A DNA stretch of 38,018 bases from Hemicentrotus pulcherrimus. Lineage: Eukaryota > Echinodermata > Echinoidea > Camarodonta > Strongylocentrotidae. Location: NCBI GenBank assembly GCA_003118195.1, contig BEXV01000661.1, forward strand, positions 46,024 to 84,041. Reading direction: 5' to 3'. The notes beneath the pieces were generated by a model that searched no databases, had not been told where the DNA came from, and saw only the letters and a program-made list of their open reading frames with translations. Made by a program: the position numbers and the translations under genes. Positions within the stretch are counted from its first letter, which is position 1. Every line of letters starts with the position of its first letter. Shown piece by piece: positions 1 to 10,464 of this stretch.

Positions 1-23
1 CCCCCCCCCCCCCCCCCTCCCCC
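1..23. repeat. Poly-C tract at window edge
   Basis: The window opens with 17 C, one T and five more C. With the poly-G at 38011-38018, homopolymers sit at both ends, which suggests contig ends placed at sequencing-difficult runs. Confidence 0.9.
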
Positions 24-368
24 GCAAGATGTGGTGGGGAAAGTAAACAACTTTGGATTTACATCAGGGAGGATAATACGTGCTGCGCCTAAAAGCAATC
101 ATTATCATTATCTAAAGGGATTATTATTGAGAGCTGCACAATACCTATCTGGGTTTAAAAGTGTTGTGTAAGTCATTAGCCCTCAAGCATCATCCATGGA
201 GATAAAATAAGAGATATATCTCCATGCATCATCTATTGCTAGAACAAACCACTTACAGAGGATTTAAAAAGGCAAACCAAATCTTATAGATTGACGCCTC
301 CCCGTGTCACCATTATACGTCCGTCAGTATCTATCTAAGTATTAGGATTTACATACGGTTTTATTCAA

Positions 369-770
369 TTAAAGATAAGGTCGAGTTCTGGTCATGTGAT
401 TTCATTGTAAAAGAAACGGTGTGGAATCGATCAGAAAAGGTTGATCATCTAGCATAAAATTATACGAACCTGTGTGTATTGCAAAGTTCTGGTATCATCA
501 AAATGATAAGAAATTTGGCCAGGTCTTGGTAAAGTTACACACACTGTACACAGAAAAATGTATATGGGACTACACGGACACGTCGCGTAAAAATCCTACC
601 CGGAGTTTTACGATGTCAATACATGACATATTTAGAATATGAAGGCATTTCAAGAGCCATGCTTTTCAGGGAACATGTCTTATCTGATGTTCTTCCACAC
701 TTGCATAATAAGAATGATAACGCTCACAAATTATCTTTCAACTTTTCCCAGAACTCAACCTTCTCTTTAA
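369..770 (+). mobile_element. TTAA-flanked MITE, subfamily B, copy 1
   Basis: The element starts at TTAAAGATAAGG followed by GAGTTCTGGTCATG and ends with CCCAGAACTCAACC then TTCTCTTTAA. The ends are imperfect inverted repeats, each finishing in TTAA. The internal 5' half (near 400-580) is shared with the copies at 5491, 9900, 22331, 28612 and 32694; it includes AAAGAAACGGTGTGGAATCG and ATGTATATGGGACTAC. The 3' half matches only 8018-8350 (reverse) and 9900-10247. It has no coding capacity, so it is non-autonomous. TTAA ends are known for piggyBac and Kolobok transposons; which applies here is inference. Confidence 0.8.
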
Positions 771-1227
771 GCACTTAACAGATTGTGAATAACTATTTTA
801 CATATTGTGCCAACCTACCTTTGTTGTGTAAGCCATGTTTACATATAGGTAATAAAGTATAAAAGCCTTTAAACTTGTCTTTGTATTATCATTAAAGAAA
901 AAATATTTAGAGAGAAGAGAATTTTTCCATCCGCAAATACTACAGACTTTGCGCCATTTCTCCCTAACTTAGCGCTTTGCATACATCAAATAGAACAGAT
1001 TATTTTATCAACGAAAATGCACACATTGTTGCCCCCTTGCCGCCCCAAACATGAAATTACATCATTAACAAAAACAAAAGAGAAACAAGTGTAATTGGAC
1101 ATTTCAAATCCGCCTACACAAACAGCAGCCTTCAATCACCATGACTATGGTTGGACACCTATCTTTATTTGATGTCTCTTAGCGGGGTAGGCGGATATTT
1201 AAAAAGATAATCGATAAATGTTGAGGG
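771..1227. other. Intergenic, nothing recognised
   Basis: AT-rich DNA with short A and T runs. I see no exon-like segment, RNA gene or repeat shared with the rest of the window. Confidence 0.5.
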
Positions 1228-1450
1228 GTGTAACATGACGAGACTACGTGTCTTTCCCTTGCTTGACTTGGGGGCATTTGGGTATTACGACTACGGACGA
1301 CGCGACCGCAGTATTCATATGCGTGCAACATACGCAAAACCGAAGCGTGAGGAGAACTATGGCGCGTGCTGACCGTTACTCAAGTCCATTCGTTTACGCG
1401 CAGTTGTCCAAAAGAAGTCGTAGATGGCGTTAACCAGTATTGGCCATGCT
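1228..1450. other. CpG-richer segment with a 61-codon open frame
   Basis: This block has many CG dinucleotides compared with its flanks (for example CGACGCGACCGC and GGCGCGTGCTGACCG). An open frame of 61 codons on + (1248-1433) has a weak non-ATG start, many Arg/Ser codons and no recognised domain. It could be an undermethylated regulatory patch or a fragment of an old transposon. I do not call it a gene. Confidence 0.3.
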
Positions 1451-1675
1451 ACAACCCCTACTGTCAAGTTGTAACATTCATTTGCAAATCTTTAAAACAA
1501 ACTTGATACAAATAGTGTGTGATTTTTAGTAAAGACAAAACAAACGGTTCTCATTCTGTTTAAAGAAAAAAACGTTCGAGAAACAGCATATTGATTATAG
1601 GCCCAAGTAAAATATAGTCATAGTTACCTTTGCAAATTCTCAATTTCTCGTTATTAAGAGGGGGTGGCAAGTATC

Positions 1676-1958
1676 TTGTTTTCAAGAGACTTCGAACGAA
1701 AAAGACGGAAAGAATTTTGTTTTCGACTGACTTGTAAAAGAAAAAGACGGAAAAACAATTGTTTTCAACTGACCTAAGAACGAGAAAGACGGGAATCATT
1801 TGTTTTCAACTGATTTGTGAGAGAAACGGACGGGAAATATCATGTTTTCAATAAACAAATAAACACAAAAGACAGAAAGTATTTTGTTTTCAAGAGACTT
1901 ATAAGAGAAACAGACGGGAAATATTTTGTTTTCAACTGACTTGTGAAGAAAAAAAAGA
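1676..1958. repeat. Tandem array of about seven 42-bp units
   Basis: Each unit starts with TTGTTTTCAACTGACTTGTG (or TTGTTTTCAAGAGACTT) and continues with an AGAAAAAGACGGGAAATAT-like half. Unit lengths are 41-43 bp, so the period is about 14 codons, and the reverse strand reads as repeated KSVENKILSVFF-like peptides across two overlapping frames. The units are diverged from each other. The array abuts the GC palindrome cluster at 1970-2035. The peptide reading is probably a by-product of the period. Confidence 0.85.
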
Positions 1959-1969
1959 TTGGGATTAAG

Positions 1970-2035
1970 GGATCGACCTAGAGGCGGCCCTCCGGGAGGG
2001 GGGTAGGGGGGCACAGTGCCCGCCCCCACTTTTTT
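1970..2035. repeat. GC-rich palindrome cluster between two arrays
   Basis: Two perfect short palindromes lie side by side: CCCTCCGGGAGGG at 1988-2000 and GGGCACAGTGCCC at 2009-2021, the second with G-rich and C-rich flanks that extend the stem. This is a junction between the 42-bp array and the GTGCCCC array. Similar G-run motifs occur at 3385-3420, 11380-11392 and 13905-13926, so it may be the end of a mobile element. Confidence 0.6.
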
Positions 2036-2040
2036 TAGAT

Positions 2041-3000
2041 ACCCCAAAAGTGCCCCTTTTTACATAGGAAAGTGCCCCTTTTACATAGGAAAGGTGCCCC
2101 TTTTACTTTGACAAGTGCCCCTATTACTTAGTAAAAGTGCCCCTTCCCCCTTTTCACCTCTGACGCGTGCCCTTGTTATTGTTTACACGTGCCCCTTTTC
2201 CTTCGATATATTCCCATTTCTCTTTGCAATAAGTGTCTATTTTCCATTCTCATCAATCTTAAAATTATTTTGAATAAGTGCCCTTTTTAATCTGTAGTAA
2301 GTGCCTATTTTCAGGTACGAGAAGTGCCCATTTTCACTTTTAATAAGTGCCCCCTTCACCTCTGATGATTGCCCTATTCAAAACTGAGAGGTGCTTCTTT
2401 TACTTTGCCAACTTCCCCTTTTTTTTCCTTTGTAAGAAGTGCCCCTTCTCCTTTTAATAACTACCCTTTTTTAAAACTCGGATGAGCACACCTTTCATTT
2501 CAACATGTACCCCTCTTATTTTCTAATAAGTGCCCCTTTTCCTTATGATAAGTGCCCCCATTAAGAAGAGAGAGTTCCTTCCCCTTCTCATAACTACCCC
2601 TTTCCCTTTCTAATAAGTGCCCCTTTCCCTTATGATAAGTGCCCCCATTAAAAAGAAAGAATTTCTTCCCCTTCTCATAACTGCCCCTTTTAATAATGAT
2701 ACGTGCCCCTTTTCCTTTCTAATAAGGGACCTATCCCCTTTTAACCTCTTACAGATGCCCCTATCAAATTCTGATGGGTGCCCCTTTTCTTTCAACAAAT
2801 GCCTATTTCCCATTTCGTAAACGCCTCTTTTTCATCACTGGTGAGTGCCTCTTTTCGGGTGGAAAAAATGCCTCATTCTCACCTCTTATAATAATCCTTT
2901 GTACTTTGACACGTGCTTTTCTTTTTTAATAAGTGTCTTATCCCTTTCGATAATTGTCCCCTTTGCATGTAATCATTAAACGTGCCCCTTATTTAAAGCG
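2041..3000. repeat. Degenerate GTGCCCC(TTTT) minisatellite-like array
   Basis: Almost 1 kb is built from a motif AAGTGCCCCTTTTnnTT followed by a variable TTTnTAATA-like linker, repeating every 20-30 bp, dozens of times. The GTGCCCC core is best conserved, while linkers vary in length and sequence. One longer near-duplicate appears inside: the stretch around 2530-2600 is repeated at about 2610-2680 (TTATGATAAGTGCCCCCATT then AAGA). Open frames on both strands here (for example 2610-2820) are products of the repeat, not genes. Confidence 0.85.
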
Positions 3001-3020
3001 ACTAAGAGCAATTTTCCCCA

Positions 3021-3190
3021 AAGTTCGCTCGCTCGCATTTAAATATGATATAATTATGTTACTTAATAAAGGTCTTTTCAGTCTTCCGTTATGAGAATGT
3101 GCTTATAACCCCATCACGATTGGCTTTTTTTCCTCTTTATAAGATGTAATTTTTCGCACTGCGACCTCACAGATCTTCGCTCGCTCGTAA
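3021..3190. repeat. Two copies of a TTCGCTCGCTCG word
   Basis: AGTTCGCTCGCTCGCATTTA occurs near 3021-3040 and ATCTTCGCTCGCTCGTAAAT near 3173-3192, about 150 bp apart. Shorter relatives (GTCGCTC) occur at 3404 and 11448. They look like conserved words of one mobile element whose remnants span roughly 1970-3425. Confidence 0.5.
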
Positions 3191-3339
3191 ATGCATATTC
3201 AGACATAACACCCAACTAGCGATATCTCGTATGATGTATGAAGAGAAACAAATATTGAAATCATCCCTGATAATGTAATCACAATGTAGGGGTATATACC
3301 AATGTATACAAAATTGTATGTTTTGCTTTGAGATTTCCC

Positions 3340-3425
3340 ACTCTAGGTGCCCCTTTTTTCCGGAAAGTGTCCTTTTTTGTTGGTGCCCCCCCCTACTTTG
3401 GAAGTCGCTCGGCCGCCCATGGATC
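3340..3425. repeat. Outlying GTGCCCC units and G/C-run end
   Basis: The GTGCCCC motif reappears as GGTGCCCCTTTTTTCC, AAGTGTCC and GGTGCCCCCCCCTAC, followed by TTTGGAAGTCGCTCGGCCGC. This looks like the far edge of the same array after a 340-bp break. Confidence 0.6.
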
Positions 3426-4196
3426 CACCACTGCATCAAAGGTATCTTCGCTTATCAAATTAACCTTTTCCGAGAGCAATTTTGGATGCGTGTCGAACAC
3501 CAAAATCAAATTGGAATGGCAATAAAAGATAGCATTATAGCATAACTTAAAGATATTTACGAGATGAAGAAAGAACTCTGCTGTGTTGGAGAGAAACTAG
3601 TTGCTTTATCCTTCCCGTTAGAGCTCTTTCTCGAGTTCCTACTAAGTTTGTCTTTCTGTCTGTTTGTCTGAACTCTCCCTTTTATATACTGTCTTCTTCG
3701 AATATCTACTCACATGACTCACACACTAACATACACACGCGCACACCTCCCTCCTCTCTTTCTCTGTCTCTCTGTCTCTCTGTCTCTTTCTCCCTCGTCA
3801 ATCTACCCTCACTCTCCATTGCGTCATCTCAGTGTAAGTTTTCTTATCCATTTTTTTTTCTATATTTATCTCAATCTCTCATCTCCCTAATTTGACTGAT
3901 GATGCAGGCTTTCGGTATAGAGTAGGCGGCTGTATGGGTAGGTGTTATATTTGCAAACTTCACAACTGCATTTCGCCACGTTATTTTAAACACGCACCAA
4001 CACGCACCCGCGTCACACAAACAATATATTAACATTTATTTTAAAAATGATTCCTTTTGTGTTGTTGTTGATAATGCATTGAAACCACAATCAAGTTTGT
4101 TTTTCATGTTTATAGAAATAAAAGCGAATATCAAATCTATAAAGCATCTTCAATATTCTTCCTCTCGAGTTACTTCAGTGAAAGTCGCGAGATTGC
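3426..4196. other. Intergenic with a CT/CA microsatellite
   Basis: The stretch 3733-3800 is a mixed ACAC and TCTCTGTCTC microsatellite. The rest is AT-rich with no exon, RNA gene or shared repeat that I can support. Confidence 0.6.
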
Positions 4197-4448
4197 CTAG
4201 GCATTGAAGCCCTCTAGGTCTTTGAGGGTAACAGGTTTTGGGAGGAGGGGCAAACTAAAAGGTGTTTCATCGGCTGTTTGTATATAGTTTCTCCAAGAGT
4301 CGCACATACATTGTAGTTTTCCACCATTACTATAGCCCCATTTATTCGTTAAAAAAAACTTTGCATAGTCATGTTCCAGTCCGAAGAAGGAAAGACCACG
4401 TGGGCCATGCCTCACTTGAGCCCGATGGCAGAGAGATTCGCTTGTCCA
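4197..4448 (-). CDS. Weak candidate terminal exon, unknown protein
   Basis: On the minus strand an open frame of 83 codons plus a stop begins right after a CTTTTCAG acceptor-like site and ends in TAG at 4197-4199. It starts WTSESLCHRAQV, later contains GLEHDYAKFFLTNKWG and SWRNYIQTADETPF, and ends KDLEGFNA. The composition is more protein-like than most frames here, with mixed charged and aromatic residues and few low-complexity runs. I recognise no domain. Upstream on the same strand another frame (CAIYDEEMNN) is open before a TGA, which would fit a frameshifted remnant as well as an unrelated frame. No poly(A) signal is obvious downstream. It may be chance. Confidence 0.15.
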   Translation of the reverse strand, partial: WTSESLCHRAQVRHGPRGLSFFGLEHDYAKFFLTNKWGYSNGGKLQCMCDSWRNYIQTADETPFSLPLLPKPVTLKDLEGFNA

Positions 4449-5490
4449 CTGAAAAGCTTGTTATTCATCTCTTCATCGTATATGGCGCACATTTTTCAGA
4501 TTTGAAATTGGTGTGCTTGGTTACGTAATCGAGGATGTAATCTCTCCCTCTCTGCGATCCTATCGGGCTAGACAATCGACGAGCCAAATGATTCAGATAT
4601 AATACTATACAGCTCCGTAGAACCAGGAATAATGCATGTTATTATTCTTGTCATTTTTATCTTTTCGGCATTCAAAATATACAATACAAGAAGGTTTGAG
4701 ATATAAACAAAGTACACATGATTCAGCTTTCCATGTTGCATCTGCTAAAGTCGTCTGGAAGGAAAACAAAACGGAATGTAGAATTTGTTTGACCCTTTCG
4801 ACCTTTCCCATGGACTCCTTGAAATGCACCAACATCCGAACAAATTAAAACAAATATATATATGTATATATATATATATATATGAATATACATCTCTTTT
4901 GAATGCCAAATATGAACACGCTGTCCAAAAGTTTGTAAAATGCATTAACTATACAGGCGAAGTATTTGAAACAATCATATGAACATTTCTCTAAATTGTA
5001 ATACATATCTGAAAATTGCTTTTTGTCTATTCATTTATCAGCTGACAATAGGGTAGGCATGAGGAAAACGAGATTATATTCCCGCGTGTGTGGACGGCTG
5101 GTGGGTTTTTGTGAGAAGGTGCATGAGATAATTATATACCATGGATTCTGAGACACTCATATGCTCCGATGATTTGCGCATGTCCTTTAACACTTAACGC
5201 TGAGTGGATCAAAATAGTTTTAAAAAAGACTATTGTAATTGATCCTTTCTCATTTATATGAATAGACAGATGAGCTTCTGCCAGGGATGAAGAATCGGGT
5301 TTGTTTAATTACCATGGCAACGAAATCGGACCAATATTTGAAGAGGAGAGGTGATGCATAGCTTTCGGAGTGTGATCGGCGATAGGACGGATGTTTGTTA
5401 ATGAAATCGTCACTGTGACTGTCACACACCATGACCAATGAACCTTAAAGTGAAAGTTCAATTCTGGTATGGATGTAAAATGTGTGGGTA
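4449..5490. other. Intergenic with a TA microsatellite
   Basis: A (TA)n tract interrupted by G lies at 4854-4891. The rest shows no convincing exon. Short open frames on both strands around 4605-4980 overlap one another and are not supported by any motif. Confidence 0.6.
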
Positions 5491-5863
5491 TTAAAGGTAA
5501 AGACCAGTTATGGTCATGAGATTGCATTGTGAAAGAAACGTTGTGGAATCGATCAGAAAAGGTTAATCATCTAGCATCTAGCATCTGCAAGGTTCTGGAA
5601 TCATCAAAATGATAAGAAATTTGGCCCATTCTTCATAAAGTTACAAGCACTTTACACAGAAAGATGTATATGGGACTACCCTAAATCCCTCACAGACCAT
5701 GAGAGAAACATATTTACCAAATATATGAATTAGTAGGCGGTTTCGCGACAAATTTTTAATCATCATGTATTAGTCAAAACATATTCTTTCACATGATTGG
5801 TAATAAGAGCTTCCATTTCATTTTTTGAAATTGGGCATTTCCAATACTGGTCTTTACCTTTAA
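5491..5863 (+). mobile_element. TTAA-flanked MITE, subfamily A, copy 1
   Basis: Perfect 18-bp terminal inverted repeats: TTAAAGGTAAAGACCAGT at the left and its complement ending CTTTACCTTTAA at the right, 373 bp in all. It contains the shared 5' core (GCATTGTGAAAGAAACG, TGGAATCGATCAG, ATCATCAAAATGATAAG, ATGTATATGGGACTACCCT) and the A-specific 3' half (CATATTCTTTCACATGATTG). The partners are 8592-8955 (reverse) and 22331-22704. It has no coding capacity. Confidence 0.9.
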
Positions 5864-6452
5864 CCTTTTGTAAGCGGTGTCAGACACAATTTTCCCGATC
5901 TTATATTATCTAGATAATAGTTATCGAGAAAATTCACTTAAGTATGTGACATACAGGCTACGAATTATCTACATAACTGTCATCTAGATAATTGGCCTCT
6001 GTCCGACATTACATAGAATAACATTTTCTGAATTATAAAATGTTATTTAGAAACAGATGAAATGTCTGGACCAAATGTCCTGGCCAGTACTGTTTTTTAA
6101 TATTAATTTAATATCCTGCAGTAGATCTGAATTGTTCGTCCATGTGATTTAATTTGCTTCTAAAATATAGTTTAAGGTTCTAAGATACAGGCTTTGCTGC
6201 AGTAGTTCTGCGTTTGAATTATTACGCTAAGAGCAATTACCAAACACCACAAACAAAACTTAACCATGTGTCGCTGATCTATTTGTGGATACTTTGTTTC
6301 TAGTTGGAAAGAATAAAAGCCGTCAAATCCGGAATACAAAATGATGTGAACAAGGAAACAGTGCAATCATAAAAGTGATGATATGTTAAAGCCATTTTTA
6401 AAACAATGTTTCCAGTTTTACATATCTGAGATGCATGGTCCTACGTTGGATT
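5864..6452. other. Intergenic, nothing recognised
   Basis: AT-rich, with short local inverted words (for example TATCTAGATAATAG and ATCTAGATAATTGG near 5910-5995). No gene or shared repeat was seen. Confidence 0.5.
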
Positions 6453-6715
6453 AGTGTCTGTGATATGGTGTGATAATGAGGCCCTAAACAAAATGTACTT
6501 CAAAGAGATCATAAAGTGCTTCAAAAAACAAAAACAACATATATGAGTGACAGGTTTTACCATACTCATTTCCCCTTTGGACTAATGTGTTATTAAACAT
6601 TTAAAAAAAAAACTTTTTATTTAAATTTATAATTCCAATCATAAATATCTTGATAATCAGATAGGCGATCGACTTGTAAAATACATGGGTTTATGGTTAT
6701 GATTACAGCATGCGC
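6453..6715 (+). repeat. Dispersed repeat R1, copy 1
   Basis: Two parts match 33640-33930. The right part (6543-6715) shares ATGAGTGACAGG, AATCATAAATATCTTGAT and GGCGATCGACTTGTAAAA in the same orientation. The left part (6461-6530: ATATGGTGTGATAATGAGG, then GTGCTTCAAAAA) matches the other copy in inverted orientation. It is non-coding and its family is unknown. Confidence 0.7.
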
Positions 6716-7186
6716 TTAATCCAGGGCTCGTTAAACATGACTCTCAAGGGGCGAGAATTATTGGAATCCAAGTAGTGAAACTTTATCAACAATTTAAAGA
6801 AAATACCTTGAAGAAGACAGAGAAAGTGAAAGATGAGTAACAAGACGAGTTTTTACCCCCCTCCCCCCAAAAAAAAGATTAAAGTGGGAGGTTTTACCCT
6901 GCAAAATATCAATAAGTTAATGCTGTTCTGGCTTTCATCAGACTACTCAAGATTATGTGTTTTGTTTAGTTGTTTGTTGTCTGGAATTTCGAGCTCATGA
7001 TCCACGCTCCGTGGAAATAAATGATGTAAACAGGTCAAGATTCGGAATTTATTGTTGATGGGCTTGTTTTTGCGATATTCATGCAAATTTCCCAAGTCAG
7101 GCTGTCATTATTGATTCTAACTTTACCATTGTGATAACATGCCAGACACGCTGGATTAACATTAAGGAAGGGAGAAACCTACACCA
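6716..7186. other. Intergenic, nothing recognised
   Basis: A C-run/A-run (CCCCCCTCCCCCC then A8) lies near 6857-6879. Otherwise this is plain AT-rich sequence. Confidence 0.5.
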
Positions 7187-7792
7187 ATGGGGGTGGACGG
7201 GGGTAGGTGTTTTACCAAGATGCAGTTAACAATGGGTAAACAATGGGTAAACAATGATGTCGATCAGGGAGGGGAGGGCGCGAGAGGGGCCATAATGTCT
7301 TCTTTTCTCCTCCATTTCTCCCTCCTTATATCCAATTCGGACCTCATTGCCTCACATAAACATATGCAATTTGAAAACTCAAAAACATACCGAGTTATCT
7401 TGTTAAATCTCACCAATTATATTTTGGGTGGGGAGGGGGCCGGGGGCGCAGCCCTTAAGTTTACATCGTTTCCTAGCTTCAGTCTACTAACACGTATGTT
7501 TAACTTGTTTAATCAGGGAGACGAAAGAGGGATTGGAACTAAAAGAGATAGTGAAAAGACAAAGACTGAGAGAGAGAGAGAGGGGAGGGGGATAGAAGGA
7601 AAGGGATGTTGCAAATGTGGGGGGGGTGTAAAGTGTAATAGGAGTAAATTGTAAGATATAGATATAGAGTGAGTGAGACAGAGAGACAGAGGAGGGAGAG
7701 AGGGTAGGTTGGGGTAGAGAGGGATGGGAGCAGAGCATGGTTAGGGAGTGAGATAGAAGGATGCTAAGGTCTAAAGAGTGACAGATGGAAAT

Positions 7793-7823
<31 letters not shown>

Positions 7824-7860
7824 GAGAAGCGAAGAATGATAAAATAATACGAAGAGAAAC
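7187..7860. repeat. Purine-rich, G- and GA-rich low-complexity block
   Basis: The + strand is strongly purine-biased, especially 7515-7835, ending in a long GA microsatellite at about 7793-7830. Earlier parts contain repeated G-rich words (GGGGAGGGGGCC, GGAGGGGAGGGCGCG) and a short duplication of AAACAATGGGT at 7229-7252. A 155-codon frame (7187-7654 +) and a 142-codon frame (7487-7915 -) are open only because the sequence is biased. I do not call them genes. Confidence 0.75.
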
Positions 7861-8017
7861 GGCACACAAGATTTAATATGAAAATAATTGATCGATGACT
7901 GCCATGTCTTGTCAATTAAGAATAATTTAGCCGTGGAGTATTCAATTGTTGAGTAATTTCTAACACTATCGGTCAAAGCTGTGAAACGTCATTACATAGC
8001 CTAGTGCAGTCAAAGGC

Positions 8018-8350
8018 TTAAAGCGAGGATTGGCATCTACGAAAGGTGAAAAACAATTTGTGAATTCGTCCATTGTCTTTATGCTATTGAGAAAGAGTAT
8101 CGTATATAGAAATATTTTCCCTGCAAAGGACGGCTCTTCAAATGCCCTCACGTTCGATATATGAAACGCATTAAGGGTGTGTGCAGTGTATTGTACTTTC
8201 AGCGAGATTAGCCGAATTTCTTATCATTTGTAGGATTTTAATACCTCGCAGTGTATAGCAAAGTTTATGTGCTACATGGTCAACCTCTTTTAATTGCTAA
8301 ATCACAATTTCTTTTTGACTAGCATGACCAGAACTCAACTTTTTCTTTAA
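8018..8350 (-). mobile_element. TTAA-flanked MITE, subfamily B, copy 2 (reverse)
   Basis: Read on the minus strand it starts TTAAAGAAAAAGTTGAGTTC then TGGTCATGC and ends near 8018 with TTAA. Internal matches to the copy at 369-770 include AAATGATAAGAAATT, the CACTGCACACAC region and GAGGGCATTTGAAGAGC. It is more diverged than copies 1 and 3. A 61-codon frame here (7966-8151 -) is repeat sequence. Confidence 0.75.
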
Positions 8351-8591
8351 AGAAGGGTAGTGATCTAACAATGTCATTATCTTAACTTCGCTTTCTACGG
8401 ATATAAAAGAGGACGTATAGCGAGAGTAATGAGTTAGCTTGTGTTATGTTGCTACAGAGTAATACATATATTTTGTCAATAAACTGTCGTTTACCTCTGT
8501 TAATTAGCATTGTTTCCCATTCGGGTCCTTATGATAAATCATTATACATATCCACATTTGTTTTCGTAATACAGCAGAATGTGCATATTCC

Positions 8592-8955
8592 TTAAAGGTA
8601 AAGACCAGTTTTGGAAACGCCCCAATTTCAATAAATGATATGGAAGCTCTCATTACCAATCATGTGAAAGAATATGTTTTGACTAATACGTGATGATAAC
8701 AAATTTGCCGGGAAACCGCCTACTAATTGATATATTTGGTAAATTGATATATCTCTTTGACTGTGAGAGATATAGGGTAGTCCCATGAACATCTTTCTGT
8801 GTATAGTGCTTGTAACTTTACGAAGAATTGACCAAATTTCTTATCATTTTGATAATTGCAGTACACACCAATATTATGTTAGATGACCACCCTTTTCTGA
8901 TCGATTACACAACGTTTCTTTCACAATGCAATCGCATGACCATAACTACCTTTAA
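8592..8955 (-). mobile_element. TTAA-flanked MITE, subfamily A, copy 2 (reverse)
   Basis: The plus strand starts TTAAAGGTAAAGACCAGT and ends CATAACTACCTTTAA, and the body is the reverse complement of 5491-5863. It includes ACAACGTTTCTTTCACAATG near the right end. At 364 bp it is close to the other two A copies. Confidence 0.88.
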
Positions 8956-9290
8956 CTACCTGGCCATGCGACTTTTTGATAGCAATATCACAATTTTGGA
9001 GTCGTTTTATTTACCATATAAAAATCCCTCCAAAGTGGGAAAATCTGACGCAGAAGGATATCATCTTTTTTTCTTTTTTTCTTCCAATATTCAGCTTGAT
9101 TGATGAAGGATACAGAAATAGCCATTGAAAAGTTTAAGTAATATACTACCATGTCATCGGTTGGATTATCATTGAGCATTGTTAATCAGTGGCTAACTAT
9201 CATTCTTTGGATAAAGTTTCACAAAACAATAATAAAACTCGATTGTTTACCCTTTTTGCACAGATACTTCATTTACAATAAAGGCAGATG
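8956..9290. other. Intergenic, nothing recognised
   Basis: AT-rich, with T-rich runs at 9066-9085. A frame running out of the MITE (8828-9103 +) is not a gene. Confidence 0.5.
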
Positions 9291-9440
9291 TATTGTGGTC
9301 TAGTAAATATTTGTCCGGAATGTGGACTACAAGTTACCGGATTCGAATCATTGTCCCTGCAGTATCGTCCTTAGGCATGTTAGGAAAGATAATAATACTT
9401 CGGTTGCTTTCTTGGCCTTTCTGCACGTTCGCTCGGTTGC
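9291..9440 (+). mobile_element. Degenerate tRNA-derived SINE (family T2, copy 1)
   Basis: It carries a pol III box A-like TGGTCTAGTAAA at 9296-9307 and a box B-like GGATTCGAATC at 9339-9349, spaced as in tRNA genes, followed by CCCTGCAGTATCGTCCTTAG. The same boxes with the same spacing occur at 10557-10609. It does not fold as an intact tRNA, so it is a SINE relic. The 3' limit is uncertain. Confidence 0.6.
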
Positions 9441-9899
9441 TACATGTGACATTTTGCACAAAACAGTGAGCACCAATTGACAGAAGGTTTATGTAATGTA
9501 AGATGGACATCATTTGTGTGGCACACAAATAATTTATAATTTAAACTTGCCACGCTCTCCGAGAATCTGAAAGATGCATCATATTTGTTACATATATTTC
9601 CCTGTGTATGCTGTTTAATTGGGAGTTTAACATTTGGAGTTGGAAAATAAAAAAGAAGAAAACCTATTATATGAATATTGCTGTGTCCGACTGAATATTG
9701 TCCTTCCAACATACAACAAAAAGCTAATAGAATTATATTATCTCGATCATGATAAGATAGCATCACATGAGGGTATTACAAACTATTATCGAACTAAAGA
9801 GGCAATTAGGTAAATTATAAACTGGAGATATATCGGCGGATCTAGTTTTGCAATGTTAAACATGTCATATATACCGTCTATTGCCTGCTTAATGAGAGT
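9441..9899. other. Intergenic, nothing recognised
   Basis: AT-rich. A 108-codon minus frame (9440-9766) partly overlaps the SINE relic and shows no domain, so I left it out. Confidence 0.45.
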
Positions 9900-10247
9900 T
9901 TAAAGATAAATTGAGTTCTGGTCATGCATTTGCGATGTGATTGAGAAACTATGTGGGACCGATTGTGTGTTGGTGGATACTGCGAAGTTTTGGAAGCGTC
10001 AAAATGATAGGAATCGGGTCAGTCTTGCTGAGAGTCACATGAACGTTACACAGAAGTGTGAGAATGGGACTACACAAACATGTGTCATGACAGTTGTGGT
10101 GCCAAAGCTTTAGCTGTTACATTTCAAATATGAGGGCATTTGAAGAGCGATCCTTTCCAACGGACTTTTTTTCTTCCACAGAAACATAAAAGATTGAAAC
10201 GGTTTACACTATTGTTAACCTTTCCCAGAACTCAACCTTCTCTTTAA
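9900..10247 (+). mobile_element. TTAA-flanked MITE, subfamily B, copy 3
   Basis: It begins TTAAAGATAAATTGAGTTCT and GGTCATGCATT and ends CCCAGAACTCAACC then TTCTCTTTAA. The last 27 bp match the right end of 369-770 almost exactly. The internal part carries AATATGAGGGCATTTGAAG, also seen in the reverse copy at 8018. Confidence 0.85.
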
Positions 10248-10464
10248 ATGGAAAATCCACTTTAATATCCAATTATTAGCTCAGAGTAACTTGTCCTTAT
10301 CTGTATGGATCGATACATTATACATACGGGTTAATGTACTTCGTTCTTGTTTGACGTGGGTATGTTGCTACAATATCTCAGTCACACCGGCAGACCAACA
10401 CTAAAACGACTCAAAATTAACCGGTAACTGCCTTTTTAGAAAACTTTTAGTTATCGGTTCTGTC

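Noticed and set aside
1676..3000. CRISPR array
   Set aside because: Units are adjacent or separated by drifting linkers, not by unique spacers of fixed length. There are no cas genes and the sequence is eukaryotic in character.
7187..7915. Frames of 155 (+) and 142 (-) codons
   Set aside because: Strand-biased purine sequence and a GA microsatellite lack stops by composition. The products are Glu/Arg/Gly- or Ser/Leu-rich.
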